Of a stretch of 64,000 nt of DNA, positions 20,529-30,039 are shown in pieces. The first letter of the stretch is position 1. Each line of letters opens with the position of its first letter. The notes beneath the pieces were generated by a model. That model did not search any database, had not been told where the DNA came from, and saw only the letters and a list, made by a program, of their open reading frames with translations. The position numbers were made by a program, and so were the translations under genes. This stretch comes from CAVQMB01 sp963713445 (GTDB lineage: Bacteria > Pseudomonadota > Gammaproteobacteria > Competibacterales > Competibacteraceae). The stretch lies in the NCBI GenBank assembly GCA_963713445.1, contig CAVQMB010000008.1, positions 170,573 through 234,572 on the forward strand, written 5' to 3'.

Positions 20529-21434
20529 TCACCCTTTGCTGCGGGTAGCGGTCCTACCGGGCCAGCCGTTTTTCTCGATGAACTGGATGATCAGACCGGC
20601 GATATCCTTGCCCGTGGCTTTTTCGATCCCCTCCAGACCCGGCGAGGAATTGACTTCCATGACCAGCGGCCCATGGTTGGACCGCAGCATGTCCACCCCG
20701 GCCACGTTCAGGCCCATGATGCGCGCGGAACGGACTGCGGTGGAACGTTCCTCAGGTGTGATCCGCACCGACCGTGCCGTTCCCCCACGGTGCAGATTGG
20801 AACGGAATTCGCCTTCCCTGGCCTGGCGCATCATAGAGGCCACCACCTTCTCGCCGATGACAAAGCAGCGGATATCGGCACCGGAAGCCTCCTTAATATA
20901 TTCCTGTACCAGTAGATGCGCATCCAGCTTGCGGAAAGCGTCAATCACGCTCTCCGCCGCCTGGTGGGTCTCCGCCATAACCACCCCCTTGCCCTGAGTG
21001 CCCTCCAGCAGCTTTACCACCAGCGGAGCGCCACCGGCGATCTTGATCAGGTCCTCGGTATCATCGGGCGAGTCGGCGAAACCTGACATCGGCAAGCCGA
21101 TACCCCGTCGCGCCAGCAGTTGCAGCGACCGCAGCTTGTCGCGCGAACGACTAATGGCCACCGACTCGTTGAGCGGAAACACGCCCATCATCTCGAACTG
21201 GCGCAGCACTGCCGTGCCATAGAACGTGATCGAGGCTCCGATCCGCGGAATCACGGCCTCGAAACCCTCGAGCCGGGCACCACGGTAATGGACCTCAGGT
21301 TTGTGCGAGACGATGTTCATGTAACAGCGCAGGGGGTTGATGACATGCGCCTGATGACCGCGCTGCTCGGCAGCCTCAACCAGACGTCGGGTGGAGTACA
21401 ACCTCGGCCCGCGGGACAATATCGCTATCTTCAT
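20529..21434 (-). CDS. rimK: RimK, ATP-grasp glutamate ligase (ribosomal protein S6 modification)
   Basis: A 301-residue protein of the same length as E. coli RimK, which adds glutamates to the C terminus of ribosomal protein S6 and can make poly-alpha-glutamate. The N terminus KIAILSRGPRLYSTRRLVEA, the lysine strand PLVVKLLEGTQGKGVVMAE, the region VQEYIKEASGADIRCFV, and the metal site LVMEVNSSPGLEGIEKATG all fit. A good AGGAGC ribosome-binding site precedes the ATG. It lies 44 bases after the retropepsin-like gene and one base before the M14 deacylase. In Pseudomonas, RimK works with regulatory partners RimA and RimB; the upstream retropepsin-like gene may play the RimB role here. Confidence 0.94.
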   Translation of the reverse strand: MKIAILSRGPRLYSTRRLVEAAEQRGHQAHVINPLRCYMNIVSHKPEVHYRGARLEGFEAVIPRIGASITFYGTAVLRQFEMMGVFPLNESVAISRSRDKLRSLQLLARRGIGLPMSGFADSPDDTEDLIKIAGGAPLVVKLLEGTQGKGVVMAETHQAAESVIDAFRKLDAHLLVQEYIKEASGADIRCFVIGEKVVASMMRQAREGEFRSNLHRGGTARSVRITPEERSTAVRSARIMGLNVAGVDMLRSNHGPLVMEVNSSPGLEGIEKATGKDIAGLIIQFIEKNGWPGRTATRSKG

Positions 21435-21478
21435 AGCCGCTCCTTATTGGCGACAAACCACGTGGAACACCCCCGAGG

Positions 21479-21955
21479 CTACCGCCTGTAGGCCCGCCGC
21501 AGCTCCCGCCCATGCAGAAACGAATGCTGCGGATCGACCAGAAACCGACCCTGCAGTGCACTGCGCCCCAGCAGCAGGCGAAACAGCATGGTCTCGCGGT
21601 TGGTCAGTGTGATCTCGACCGGCCATTGCTGATCGCCCAGCGCCAACGGCGTTCGAATCACCCAGCGCTGTTCCCGGTGGCCACCCGAATCGATTACCAC
21701 ACGCCGATCGACGATTTCCGCTTCGCAGACGCACACCAGCGCCGGCCGGCGCCGCAACGGATGCAGGAGGAATCGTACCTTATGCCGACCAGCCTGCTCA
21801 AAGGTTTCCATCTCGGCTACATGGAGTGCCGAGGTCCGCGCTCCAGTATCCAATTTGGCCTTGACCGCCGGTACCCCGAGGCCGGCCAGCGCAACCCATT
21901 CGCGCCAGCCGGCCGCGCACCGCTGTTCCGTCAAGCGGCTTGTTGTAACATCCAT
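21479..21955 (-). CDS. Retropepsin-like aspartic protease (RimB / ATP-dependent zinc protease family)
   Basis: A 158-residue protein of the retropepsin-like family annotated as 'ATP-dependent zinc protease'. The active-site motif KLDTGARTSALH contains the Asp-Thr-Gly triplet (about residues 36-38), and LFRLLLGRSALQGRFLVDPQHSFLHG is the conserved C-terminal block. In Pseudomonas the related RimB is encoded with RimK and influences RimK's S6 modification. The frame is open to a TTG at 21961 with AGGGA seven bases before it; the ATG at 21955 is used here, and the choice is uncertain. It follows the APC permease by about 20 bases and precedes rimK by 44, so it sits inside the operon. Despite the family name, no zinc or ATP site is visible. 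Confidence 0.85.
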   Translation of the reverse strand: MDVTTSRLTEQRCAAGWREWVALAGLGVPAVKAKLDTGARTSALHVAEMETFEQAGRHKVRFLLHPLRRRPALVCVCEAEIVDRRVVIDSGGHREQRWVIRTPLALGDQQWPVEITLTNRETMLFRLLLGRSALQGRFLVDPQHSFLHGRELRRAYRR

Positions 21956-21974
21956 GGCCAATCAATTGTCCCTG

Positions 21975-23573
21975 CTAGATTGCCGGCACTTCAAACGGTT
22001 CGCTGATAGCCGCCTCATAGTGACTGGCAACGCGCTCGTCGGGCATTGCTGCCACCAGAGCCAAGCCCATCGCTACGAGGCTGAACAGTGCAATGACCCC
22101 CATGTCGTCGAACATAGTCAGTGCACCGGTACCGCCCACCTCAGTCGGCCCCAGGTAGGTCAACACCCACATACCGCCAAAGTACGGCACCAGCCACCAA
22201 GCATGGACCCAGCCGAACGTCTCGTCTGCCGGCCGTTTGATCAGATAGAAATAAAGTATGTATAGCGCAAAGCAAACCAGCAACAGCAAAAACATGAAGG
22301 TGATGACCGCATAGCCGGCCCAGAACATCACGTAATTGGATGCGATGAAAGCCAACGGCGCCATGACCCACGGCATCCAGAGACGGAACGCCCGGTCCTT
22401 GTCCGGCAAGGTCCGCCGCAACTGTAATAACACGATCGGACCCAGGCCATATGACAGCACAGTGGCGCTGGACGCATAGTCAACCATTTTTTGCCAGGAT
22501 GGAAACGGGAAGAAGAAGATAATGCCGACGCCGTAGGCCGCCAGCAGTGCCACCCAAGGCACGCCCCGGCCATTGATCCGCTGCAGCCAACTCGGCGCCA
22601 GCTTCTCCTCGCCGGTGGCAAACAGCACCCGCGAGGTCGCTGTAGTCCAGATGTAGCCGCATACCGCCGGCGAGATGATCGCGTCAGCGTATAGCGCCAC
22701 GGCCCACCAACTGACCCCGATGGCAACCGCCAAACCCGCGATCGGTCCGGACACACCATTGAAACTCAGCTTGGCCCAGCCGTTCTTCAGCAACTCGGGT
22801 GGAATCGCCGTCACAAACGCCCATTGCAGGATGATGAAGATGGCAGCCCCGATAGCAATGGTGCCGATGACCGCGATCGGCAGGTTACGGCCCGGGTTGG
22901 AGGTCTCCCCTGCCAGATCAATGGCCTGCCGGAAACCAAACAGCGAAAAGAAGACACCGGCCGTGGACACGGCCGTAAACATATCGACGAAATTGTGCGA
23001 ACCGGCCTTCACCACGGCCAGATTTTCCGGGTGATGGGAGGCCAGCAGCAACACCAGGATGGTACCCAGTGGGGCACAGATCTTGATCCAGGTGGCAAAG
23101 CTGTTGATCGCCAGCACCAGACGTAGGACCAGGAAGTTGAAGGCCACCATCACGCCCAGAACGGCCACCGACACCCAGAATCCGAGCGGCGTCAGCAATC
23201 CGCTGTGCGGGCTGATCATGCCCGGCAGATAGCTGTTGGCGTAAGTCACCACCGCCATCGCCTCGACCGGCGCGATCGAGACATAAGCAAGGAACAGAAT
23301 CCAGCTCCAGATATGGGCCACCAGCCGGCCGTGACTGACCAGACTCATGTGCACCAATCCTCCGCTCTTGGGAAACATCGGCGCGAGTTCGGCATAGACC
23401 AGCGCGATCAACCCCACCACGATGGCAGCAATCACCCATGACCAGATACTGAGCGCTCCGGCACTCTGGGCGGCATGCATCGGGCCAAACAGCCAGCCGG
23501 AGCCTATCATTGCGCTTACCCCCGCAAACAACAGTCCCATGGCGCCCGCGTCTTTTCTCAGTTTGCCTGCCAT
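21975..23573 (-). CDS. APC superfamily amino acid permease
   Basis: A 532-residue, about 12-span amino acid/polyamine permease of the APC superfamily. The N terminus carries the typical unwound first helix GVSAMIGSGWLFGP, and a later segment FGFRQAIDLAGETSNPGRNLP is the family's cytoplasmic-loop signature around helix 6. Such transporters take up or exchange amino acids by sodium or proton coupling; the substrate is not readable. A GAGGTG ribosome-binding site lies before the ATG. It is the first gene of the minus-strand run leading into the retropepsin, rimK, deacylase and pbpC genes, with about 20 bases to the next start. Supplying glutamate or a conjugated amino acid to RimK is a reasonable but unproven idea. 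Confidence 0.88.
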   Translation of the reverse strand: MAGKLRKDAGAMGLLFAGVSAMIGSGWLFGPMHAAQSAGALSIWSWVIAAIVVGLIALVYAELAPMFPKSGGLVHMSLVSHGRLVAHIWSWILFLAYVSIAPVEAMAVVTYANSYLPGMISPHSGLLTPLGFWVSVAVLGVMVAFNFLVLRLVLAINSFATWIKICAPLGTILVLLLASHHPENLAVVKAGSHNFVDMFTAVSTAGVFFSLFGFRQAIDLAGETSNPGRNLPIAVIGTIAIGAAIFIILQWAFVTAIPPELLKNGWAKLSFNGVSGPIAGLAVAIGVSWWAVALYADAIISPAVCGYIWTTATSRVLFATGEEKLAPSWLQRINGRGVPWVALLAAYGVGIIFFFPFPSWQKMVDYASSATVLSYGLGPIVLLQLRRTLPDKDRAFRLWMPWVMAPLAFIASNYVMFWAGYAVITFMFLLLLVCFALYILYFYLIKRPADETFGWVHAWWLVPYFGGMWVLTYLGPTEVGGTGALTMFDDMGVIALFSLVAMGLALVAAMPDERVASHYEAAISEPFEVPAI

Positions 23574-23663
23574 GCCTTACACCTCGTTATTGACGATCCC
23601 CCCATAACTGCACCTTAGCAGCACCCCGTCATTGCGGCAATGAAGGGAGTCAAAACGGCAGAG

Positions 23664-26600
23664 TCAGTCCGCTACGAGTTCCCGCCAGCGGGCATCCAGT
23701 CGCTTGACCGATACTGGCTGGACGGTTTTCAGTTCTTGAGCGAACTGCGACACCCGCAATTCTTCCAGCAGCCAGCGAAACTCCTGCAACGCCAGATCAT
23801 GCCGGCCATGCACCCGGTTTGACTGCAGCCGGGTCCGGCATTGCTGCCATAGCGTCGCGATACCCGCGCGCCGCTGGCGATCTTTATCCGGCGAGTAGCG
23901 GAGTTTCTCCAGACGCAGCTCGATGGCTTTGAGATAGCGCGGCAAATGCCCCAGCCATGGTTCCGGCGTCGCACCGATAAAACCCGGATAAATCAGTCCA
24001 GTCAGCTGCTCACGGATGTCGCTTACCGCTTCGTTCCAGCTGTTCGGCACCGGTCCGTTGAGTACCCCGTTGATCCGGTGATGGCTCACCAGAATATCCG
24101 CCACCCGGGCCGCTAGCGCACGGGCCTCGTCAATCACGTGGGTACGGACCCGCTGTAGACAGGCTTGGAATGCTTCGCGATCACGCGGCACCGGGCGGTC
24201 ACCGAAGCCAGCCCGCTGGTAGGCTGCCCCCAACAAGTCGTCAAGCAGTTCGACCTGACTGCCGATCGCCAGGTAATGCAGGCTCATCTGCTGCAGTTGT
24301 GGGAGTTCGCGCTTCAGATACTTCACTTTATCGCGGGTTTTGCGCTGCAGCAGCCGGCACACGCCCTGCCGGTGGTGGGCGGCAGCGTCGTCGGGTTCAT
24401 CCAGTAACTGCAGCGCCAGCGTACGATCGCTCTGCTCGACGATGGCCGGATAGCCACGCAAGCGGACGCCGGCGCGCGTGAATTCGACTACATCCGGAAG
24501 CTCGCCGAAGTCCCAGTCATGGACCTCATGCTGCCCGAAGCCGGCCTGATCGCCACACCCAAAGCTGGCTTTGGCCTGCGTACTGAAGCGTTGTTGCAAC
24601 GCTCCCAGGTCACGACTGCAGGCGAGTGTGGCGCCGGCATCGTCGACGACCTGGATCCGCATAATCAGATGGAACGGCAACTCGGCGGCCGCCCAGGCCG
24701 ACACGGGCACCTCGACCCCGCACATTTCGTTCAGTCGCAGACTCATGGCGGCGGTCAGTGACACCGGTCCCGGCTGCAATGCCGTCGTCAGTGCGCGTGC
24801 AAAATCGGGTACTGGCACGAAATGCCTGCGCAGACTTTTGGGCAACGCCTTCAGCAGAGTCGCGATGCGCTCAGCGAGCAAACCCGGAACCAACCATTCC
24901 AGCGACCTGGCGTCGACCTGATTGAGTGCCGCCAGAGGGATCGTCACGGTCACGCCATCAGCTTCGCCACCCGGTTCGAAGCAGTAGCTCAGCGGCAACG
25001 ACAGATTACCCAGCTCCAGTCGATCCGGAAAGCTCTGCATCAACGCGGAATCGGGCTGTCGCAGCAACACGTCATCGGGTGTCAGGTAAAGCATCTCGGG
25101 CCGCGTCTGCTCAACCTGCCGGCGCCAGCGCTCGAAGCCCGCTCCGCTGTAGACATCCGACGGAACCCGGACATCGTAGAACCGGTGCAATATCGCAGCA
25201 TCCACTAGTAGATCGCGCCGGCGGGTGCGCGTTTCCAGTTCACCAATTTCGGCAATGATGCGGCGGTTGTGCATCACAAAAGCGGCCCGGCTGCGCAGGC
25301 GCTCTTCCACCAGGCCGGCCTGGATGAAGATTTCGCGCGCGGCCACTGGATCGATGCGCCCGTAATTCACTCTGCGCTCGTTGATGATCGGCAGCCCGAA
25401 TAAGGTTACCGTCTCTCGGGCAACTGCCTGAGCAGGCCGGTCAGCCCAGTGCGGGTCACTGTAGTGCCGGCGGATCAGATGCGGTGCGGGATCCTCCAGC
25501 CAGTCTGGCTCGATACGCGCCACCGTGCGGGCATAAAGCCGGCCAGTTTCTACCAGTTCGGCTGCCATCAACCATTTCGGTCCTTTTTTGACCAGCCCGG
25601 ACCCCGGGAAAATCTGGAACTTACGACCGTTAGCGCCGCGGTAGAGACGCTCCTCATGATGGCGCCCGATGTGACTCAGCAGGCCGCTGAGCACGGCCCG
25701 GTGCACAGACTCGTAGTCGGCCGGCTGCTGGTTCATGCGCAATCCCAGTTCGGCACTGCGCGTCCGTAACTCCTGGTAGAGGTCGTGCCATTCGCGCAGC
25801 CGGACGAAAGACAGATACTCGTCCTTGCACAGCTGCCGCAGACGCCTGCCAGACTGATGCCGCACCTGGTCATGGTAGTAGTCCCAAAGACTCAACAAAG
25901 CCTGAAAATCCGAGCGCTCATCGACGAAACGCCGGTGTTTCTGATCAGCCGCTTGCTGTTGCCCAAGGGGTCGCTCGCGCGGATCCTGAATCGCCAGGGC
26001 AGCACCGATCACCAGCACTTCATGCAGACTTCCGGTAGCGCCGGCGGCGAGAATCATACGGCCCAGCCGCGGGTCAACAGGCAACCTTGCAAGCCGCCGG
26101 CCCAGGTCGGTGATGCGGCGTTGCGCATCCACCGCACCGAGTTCGAACAGCAACTTGTAACCATCGCTGATCAACCGACGCTCGGGTCCATCGATAAATG
26201 GGAAGTCCTCGATCTCCCCTAGCCCGAGGGCGCACATCTGCAGGATCACGGCTGCCAGATTGGTGCGCAGGATTTCGGGCTCGGTAAATTGTGACCGACC
26301 CAGTAAATCGCCCTCGCTGTAGAGTCTGATACACACGCCCGGCGCGACCCGGCCACAGCGCCCGGCCCGCTGAGCGGCCGAGGCCTGGGAAATGGCTTCA
26401 ACCGGCAACCGCTGCACTTTGGATCGAGCGCTGTAGCGGCTAATCCGCGCCCGACCGGTGTCAATGACATAGCGAATGCCGGGAACCGTCAACGAAGTCT
26501 CGGCCACGTTGGTCGCCAGCACGATGCGCCGTCCGCCGTGTGGCTGGAACACCCGGTTTTGCTCGGCGGCGCTGAGGCGGGCATACAAGGGCACCACTTC

Positions 26601-27563
26601 AGTGTGCATCAGCTTGTGCTTGCGCAGGCTTTCAGCCGTCTCGCGGATCTCGCGTTCGCCGCTTAGAAAAATCAAAATATCGCCGGAATCGATCGCCGCA
26701 AGCTCGTCGACCGCATCCAGGATAGCCTCCTGCAGATCCCGGTCGCGACCGTCCTCATCCTCGCTCAGCAGCGGCCGGTAGCGCATTTCCACCGGATAGC
26801 CGCGCCCGGACACCTCGATTACCGGGACGTCACCGAAATGGCGGGCAAAGCGTTGCGGATCGATCGTGGCCGAGGTGATGATCAGCTTCAGATCGGTCCT
26901 TCGTTCCAGCAGCCGGTGCAGATAGCCCAGCAGAAAGTCGATGTTGAGACTGCGCTCATGAGCCTCATCGACGATGATGACCTCGTAGGCCGCGAGATCG
27001 GGGTCGCCCTGAGTCTCTGCCAGCAACATGCCATCCGTCATCAGCTTGATCAAGGTGTCTGGCCCGACATGGTCGCTGAACCGCACCTTGTACCCCACCC
27101 ATTCCCCCAACCGACTGCCGAGCTCTGCGCTGAGGCGGCTCGCCACCGCGCGCGCGGCGATACGCCGCGGCTGGGTGTGGCCGATCAGACCACGCGCGCC
27201 CAGTCCCAGTTCGAGGCACAGCTTGGGCAGCTGAGTGGTCTTGCCGGAGCCGGTTTCGCCGCAGACGACCACGACCTGATGGTCGCGGATCGCTGCAGCC
27301 AGCGCATCGTGGCACTGGCTGATCGGCAGCGCCGGATCAAACTCGGGTCGCGGCAGACCGGCCCGGCAGGCTTCCACCCGCCTACTTGCCGTAGCGACAT
27401 CGGCGCTCAGGGCCTCCAGGCCACGGTCGCACGGCTGCCCCCGTCGCGCCCTGCGCTGTAGGCCCCGCAGACGCCGATGGAACACCTGGCGTTCGCGGAC
27501 GGGACAGGTTTGGAGCCGGGCCTCGAGAGCAGCTAACGAAGCCGCTAAGTCGTGACGAACCAT
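23664..27563 (-). CDS. hrpA: ATP-dependent RNA helicase HrpA
   Basis: A 1299-residue DEAH-box helicase, essentially the length of E. coli HrpA, which resolves collided ribosomes and unwinds RNA. The Walker A motif GETGSGKTT lies at residues 102-110, DEAH at 199-202, the SAT motif follows (IITSATID), and the QxxGRxGR-type motif is QRAGRCGRV. The DUF3418-like C-terminal half follows. The frame is open to 27719, but the methionine at 27563 (MVRHDLAASL) is the family-like start. Just upstream is a divergent 234-base gap to the cold-shock gene. It is transcribed toward the APC permease, 90 bases away, with no terminator seen between them. Confidence 0.95.
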   Translation of the reverse strand: MVRHDLAASLAALEARLQTCPVRERQVFHRRLRGLQRRARRGQPCDRGLEALSADVATASRRVEACRAGLPRPEFDPALPISQCHDALAAAIRDHQVVVVCGETGSGKTTQLPKLCLELGLGARGLIGHTQPRRIAARAVASRLSAELGSRLGEWVGYKVRFSDHVGPDTLIKLMTDGMLLAETQGDPDLAAYEVIIVDEAHERSLNIDFLLGYLHRLLERRTDLKLIITSATIDPQRFARHFGDVPVIEVSGRGYPVEMRYRPLLSEDEDGRDRDLQEAILDAVDELAAIDSGDILIFLSGEREIRETAESLRKHKLMHTEVVPLYARLSAAEQNRVFQPHGGRRIVLATNVAETSLTVPGIRYVIDTGRARISRYSARSKVQRLPVEAISQASAAQRAGRCGRVAPGVCIRLYSEGDLLGRSQFTEPEILRTNLAAVILQMCALGLGEIEDFPFIDGPERRLISDGYKLLFELGAVDAQRRITDLGRRLARLPVDPRLGRMILAAGATGSLHEVLVIGAALAIQDPRERPLGQQQAADQKHRRFVDERSDFQALLSLWDYYHDQVRHQSGRRLRQLCKDEYLSFVRLREWHDLYQELRTRSAELGLRMNQQPADYESVHRAVLSGLLSHIGRHHEERLYRGANGRKFQIFPGSGLVKKGPKWLMAAELVETGRLYARTVARIEPDWLEDPAPHLIRRHYSDPHWADRPAQAVARETVTLFGLPIINERRVNYGRIDPVAAREIFIQAGLVEERLRSRAAFVMHNRRIIAEIGELETRTRRRDLLVDAAILHRFYDVRVPSDVYSGAGFERWRRQVEQTRPEMLYLTPDDVLLRQPDSALMQSFPDRLELGNLSLPLSYCFEPGGEADGVTVTIPLAALNQVDARSLEWLVPGLLAERIATLLKALPKSLRRHFVPVPDFARALTTALQPGPVSLTAAMSLRLNEMCGVEVPVSAWAAAELPFHLIMRIQVVDDAGATLACSRDLGALQQRFSTQAKASFGCGDQAGFGQHEVHDWDFGELPDVVEFTRAGVRLRGYPAIVEQSDRTLALQLLDEPDDAAAHHRQGVCRLLQRKTRDKVKYLKRELPQLQQMSLHYLAIGSQVELLDDLLGAAYQRAGFGDRPVPRDREAFQACLQRVRTHVIDEARALAARVADILVSHHRINGVLNGPVPNSWNEAVSDIREQLTGLIYPGFIGATPEPWLGHLPRYLKAIELRLEKLRYSPDKDRQRRAGIATLWQQCRTRLQSNRVHGRHDLALQEFRWLLEELRVSQFAQELKTVQPVSVKRLDARWRELVAD

Positions 27564-27797
27564 GCAGTCGATCGTAGTAGTGGACGGAACACTTTCGCCA
27601 ATATGGGTGTCATAAACTATTTGTGCAAGCGCACATTGATAAAACTTGCAGGTCGGTGATTTTTGCCGTAGTGTCGCCCGTGCGGCTTCAGGCCGCGCCC
27701 GGTCGCCGATCAATACCACTGCCGACCTGTCGCCGGCAGACGTCGGAAGTGCTTGGCTCGGCGGGTAGACAGTTTGGTGTTGAGGTTTTTATTGGTC

Positions 27798-28001
27798 ATG
27801 AGTATCGGTACCGTTAAGTGGTTCGACGAATCTAAGGGATTCGGCTTCATCGCTCCCGAAGAGGGTGGCAAGGATGTTTTCGTGCATTACAGCGCCATCG
27901 ATGGGAAAGGCTTTCGTACGCTGGCCGAGGGCCAGCGGGTGGAATACGAAGCCAAAACGGGCCCCAAGGGTATGCAAGCGACCCGGGTGTCAGCGGCCTG
28001 A
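27798..28001 (+). CDS. Cold-shock domain protein (CspA family)
   Basis: A 67-residue single cold-shock domain, an OB-fold that binds single-stranded RNA and DNA and acts as an RNA chaperone. RNP1 (KGFGFIAPE) and RNP2 (DVFVHYSAI) are intact, with the family start GTVKWFDESKG. The ATG at 27798 is chosen over the upstream in-frame start, which lacks the domain. The gene is monocistronic, closed by a strong terminator 40 bases after the stop, and it is divergent from hrpA. The 234 bases before it could carry the long, structured 5' leader typical of csp genes; a possible promoter was seen but is too weak to list. Confidence 0.95.
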   Translation: MSIGTVKWFDESKGFGFIAPEEGGKDVFVHYSAIDGKGFRTLAEGQRVEYEAKTGPKGMQATRVSAA

Positions 28002-28039
28002 ACAGAAACAACCACAATAATCACAGTATCACCTCGCTG

Positions 28040-28063
28040 ACCCGCCGCTAGGCGGGTTTTTTC
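28040..28063 (+). terminator. Rho-independent terminator after csp
   Basis: A perfect 7-bp stem, ACCCGCC paired with GGCGGGT, with loop GCTA, followed directly by a run of T. It lies 39 bases after the csp stop and before the typA promoter, so it ends the csp transcript and separates it from typA. Confidence 0.88.
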
Positions 28064-28067
28064 TGCG

Positions 28068-28097
28068 CACGCCAGACTGTCCAGTTCCGCTATAATC
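28068..28097 (+). promoter_or_regulatory. Candidate sigma-70 promoter for typA
   Basis: A perfect TATAAT -10 box sits at 28091-28096, followed by GC-rich sequence typical of gammaproteobacterial promoters and 41 bases before the typA ATG. The -35 box at the right spacing is poor (CACGCC-like), so the promoter is only likely. It follows the csp terminator, which makes an independent promoter necessary. Confidence 0.45.
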
Positions 28098-28137
28098 CGC
28101 GCGCCTTTCTTTTGCATGCCCAGTGCACTGCCTAATT

Positions 28138-29956
28138 ATGCTCAACAAACTCCGTAACATCGCTATCATCGCCCACGTCGACCATGGCAAGACGACCCTG
28201 GTCGATCGCCTGCTGCAACAGTCCGGCACCCTTGATGCCCGCGCGGCAACACCAGAGCGCATTCTCGATTCCAACGCCTTGGAGCGGGAGCGTGGTATCA
28301 CTATTCTGTCCAAAAACACCGCGATCCGCTGGCACGACTACCGTATTAACATTGTCGATACACCCGGCCATGCCGACTTCGGCGGCGAAGTCGAACGGGT
28401 GCTGTCGATGGTGGATTCGGTACTGCTGCTGGTCGACGCCGTAGACGGCCCCATGCCACAGACCCGGTTCGTCACCCAGAAAGCGTTTGCAATGGGCTTT
28501 CGACCCATCGTCGTAATCAATAAGATCGATCGGCCAGGTGCGCGCCCGGATTGGGTGCTGGATCAGACCTTCGACCTGTTCGACCGGCTCAATGCCACCG
28601 ATGAGCAGCTCGATTTTCCGGTGATCTACGCGTCGGCACTGCACGGGTACGCGGGTCTCGATTCCAGTGTCCGCGGTGGCGACATGAGTCCGTTGTTCGA
28701 GACCATCATCGAGCAGGTGCCGCCGCCTTACGGTCGATCCGGATGGACCGCTGCAATTACAGATCAGTTCACTGGACTACTCCAGCTATGTGGGCGTGAT
28801 CGGCATCGGCCGCATCAGCCGCGGTAGTGCCCGTAGCAATATGCCGGTAACGGTGATCAATCGCCACGGCGAGCGTCGTAATGGCCGGATTCTGCAGGTG
28901 CTGGGCTTCAACGGCCTGGAACGCCAGGAGGTCGCCAGCGCCGAAGCCGGTGATATTGTCGCTGTCACCGGCGTCGAAGGCTTACACATCGCCGAAACCC
29001 TGTGCGACCCGAGCCAGCCGGAAGCCCTGCCCCCCCTGACCGTGGACGAACCCACGGTCAACATGACGTTCCAGGTCAATGATTCGCCGTTCGCCGGCCG
29101 CGAAGGTCGTTTCATCACCAGCCGCCAGTTACGCGCCCGGCTGGACCGGGAGCTGGAGCACAACGTCGCTCTGCGCGTAGAGGACACCGACAATCCGGAT
29201 CGCTTCCGGGTATCCGGCCGCGGCGAACTGCACCTGGCCATTCTGGTTGAAACCATGCGCCGCGAGGGCTACGAGATGGCCATCTCGCGCCCGGAGGTCA
29301 TTGTCCGCGAGGTCGACGGCCAGCGCTGTGAGCCCTACGAGCAGCTCACCCTGGACATCGAGGACAGCCACCAGGGCACAGTCATGGAGAAACTGGGGGC
29401 GCGGCGCGGGGAGTTGCAGGACATGCGCCCGGACAGCCAAGGCCGGGTCCGGCTGGATTACATCATCCCGGCGCGTGGCCTGATCGGGTTCCAGACCGAA
29501 TTCATGACCGCGACCAGCGGCACCGGCCTGATATACCACGTATTCGATCACTACGGCCCGATGAAGCCCGGTGCCATCGCCAACCGCAGCAACGGCGTCC
29601 TGATCAGCATGAGCACCGGCAAAGCGCTAGCCTACGCCTTGTTCAACCTGCAGGGACGCGGCCGGCTGTGCATTGATCCCGGCGACGAGGTTTACGAGGG
29701 CATGGTGATCGGCATCCATTCGCGCGGCAACGATCTGGTGGTCAATCCGCTCAAGGCCAAACAGTTGACCAATATCAGGGCCGCCGGCTCCGACGAGAAT
29801 ATCCTGCTGACACCACCGATCCGCATGAGCCTGGAACAGGCACTGGAATTCATCGATGATGACGAACTGGTCGAGGTCACGCCAAAGTCGATCCGGGTGC
29901 GCAAGAAACGGCTCAAGGAGCACGATCGGAAACGGGCCGGCCGGGCTGTGGGCTGA
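28138..29956 (+). pseudogene. typA: TypA/BipA GTPase, frameshifted near 28.73 kb
   Basis: The ribosome-associated GTPase TypA/BipA, which helps assemble 50S ribosomes and supports growth in cold or stress. A repaired gene would encode about 605 residues, as in E. coli (607). The G motifs are visible in the first part: AHVDHGKTT, DTPGHADF, NKIDRP and SALHG. At base 28728-28732 the frame changes: the family text runs VPPP-x-VDPDGPLQLQISSLDYSSYVGVIGIGRI, but 'tacg' occupies the place of one codon, so one base is extra (likely the doubled T at 28728-28729). From about 28733 the rest continues cleanly to 29956, including GRGELHLAILVETMRREG. As written, the first frame ends at 28827. Sequence error or a recent mutation; TypA is usually not essential. 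Confidence 0.93.
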
Positions 29957-30039
29957 GCCACGCCGGGGTACTCACTTGCTACCATTGCGACGAGCGGGCA
30001 CTATAGCGACGCTTTAGCCAACCACGGGGAACCACTGCA

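Noticed and set aside
27641..27700. Promoter for the cold-shock gene (TTGCAG and TAGTGT, 17 bases apart)
   Set aside because: The -35 matches only three positions; not strong enough to call.
28138..29956. Programmed frameshift in typA
   Set aside because: No slippery heptamer or stop-dependent context is visible; one extra base explains it more simply.
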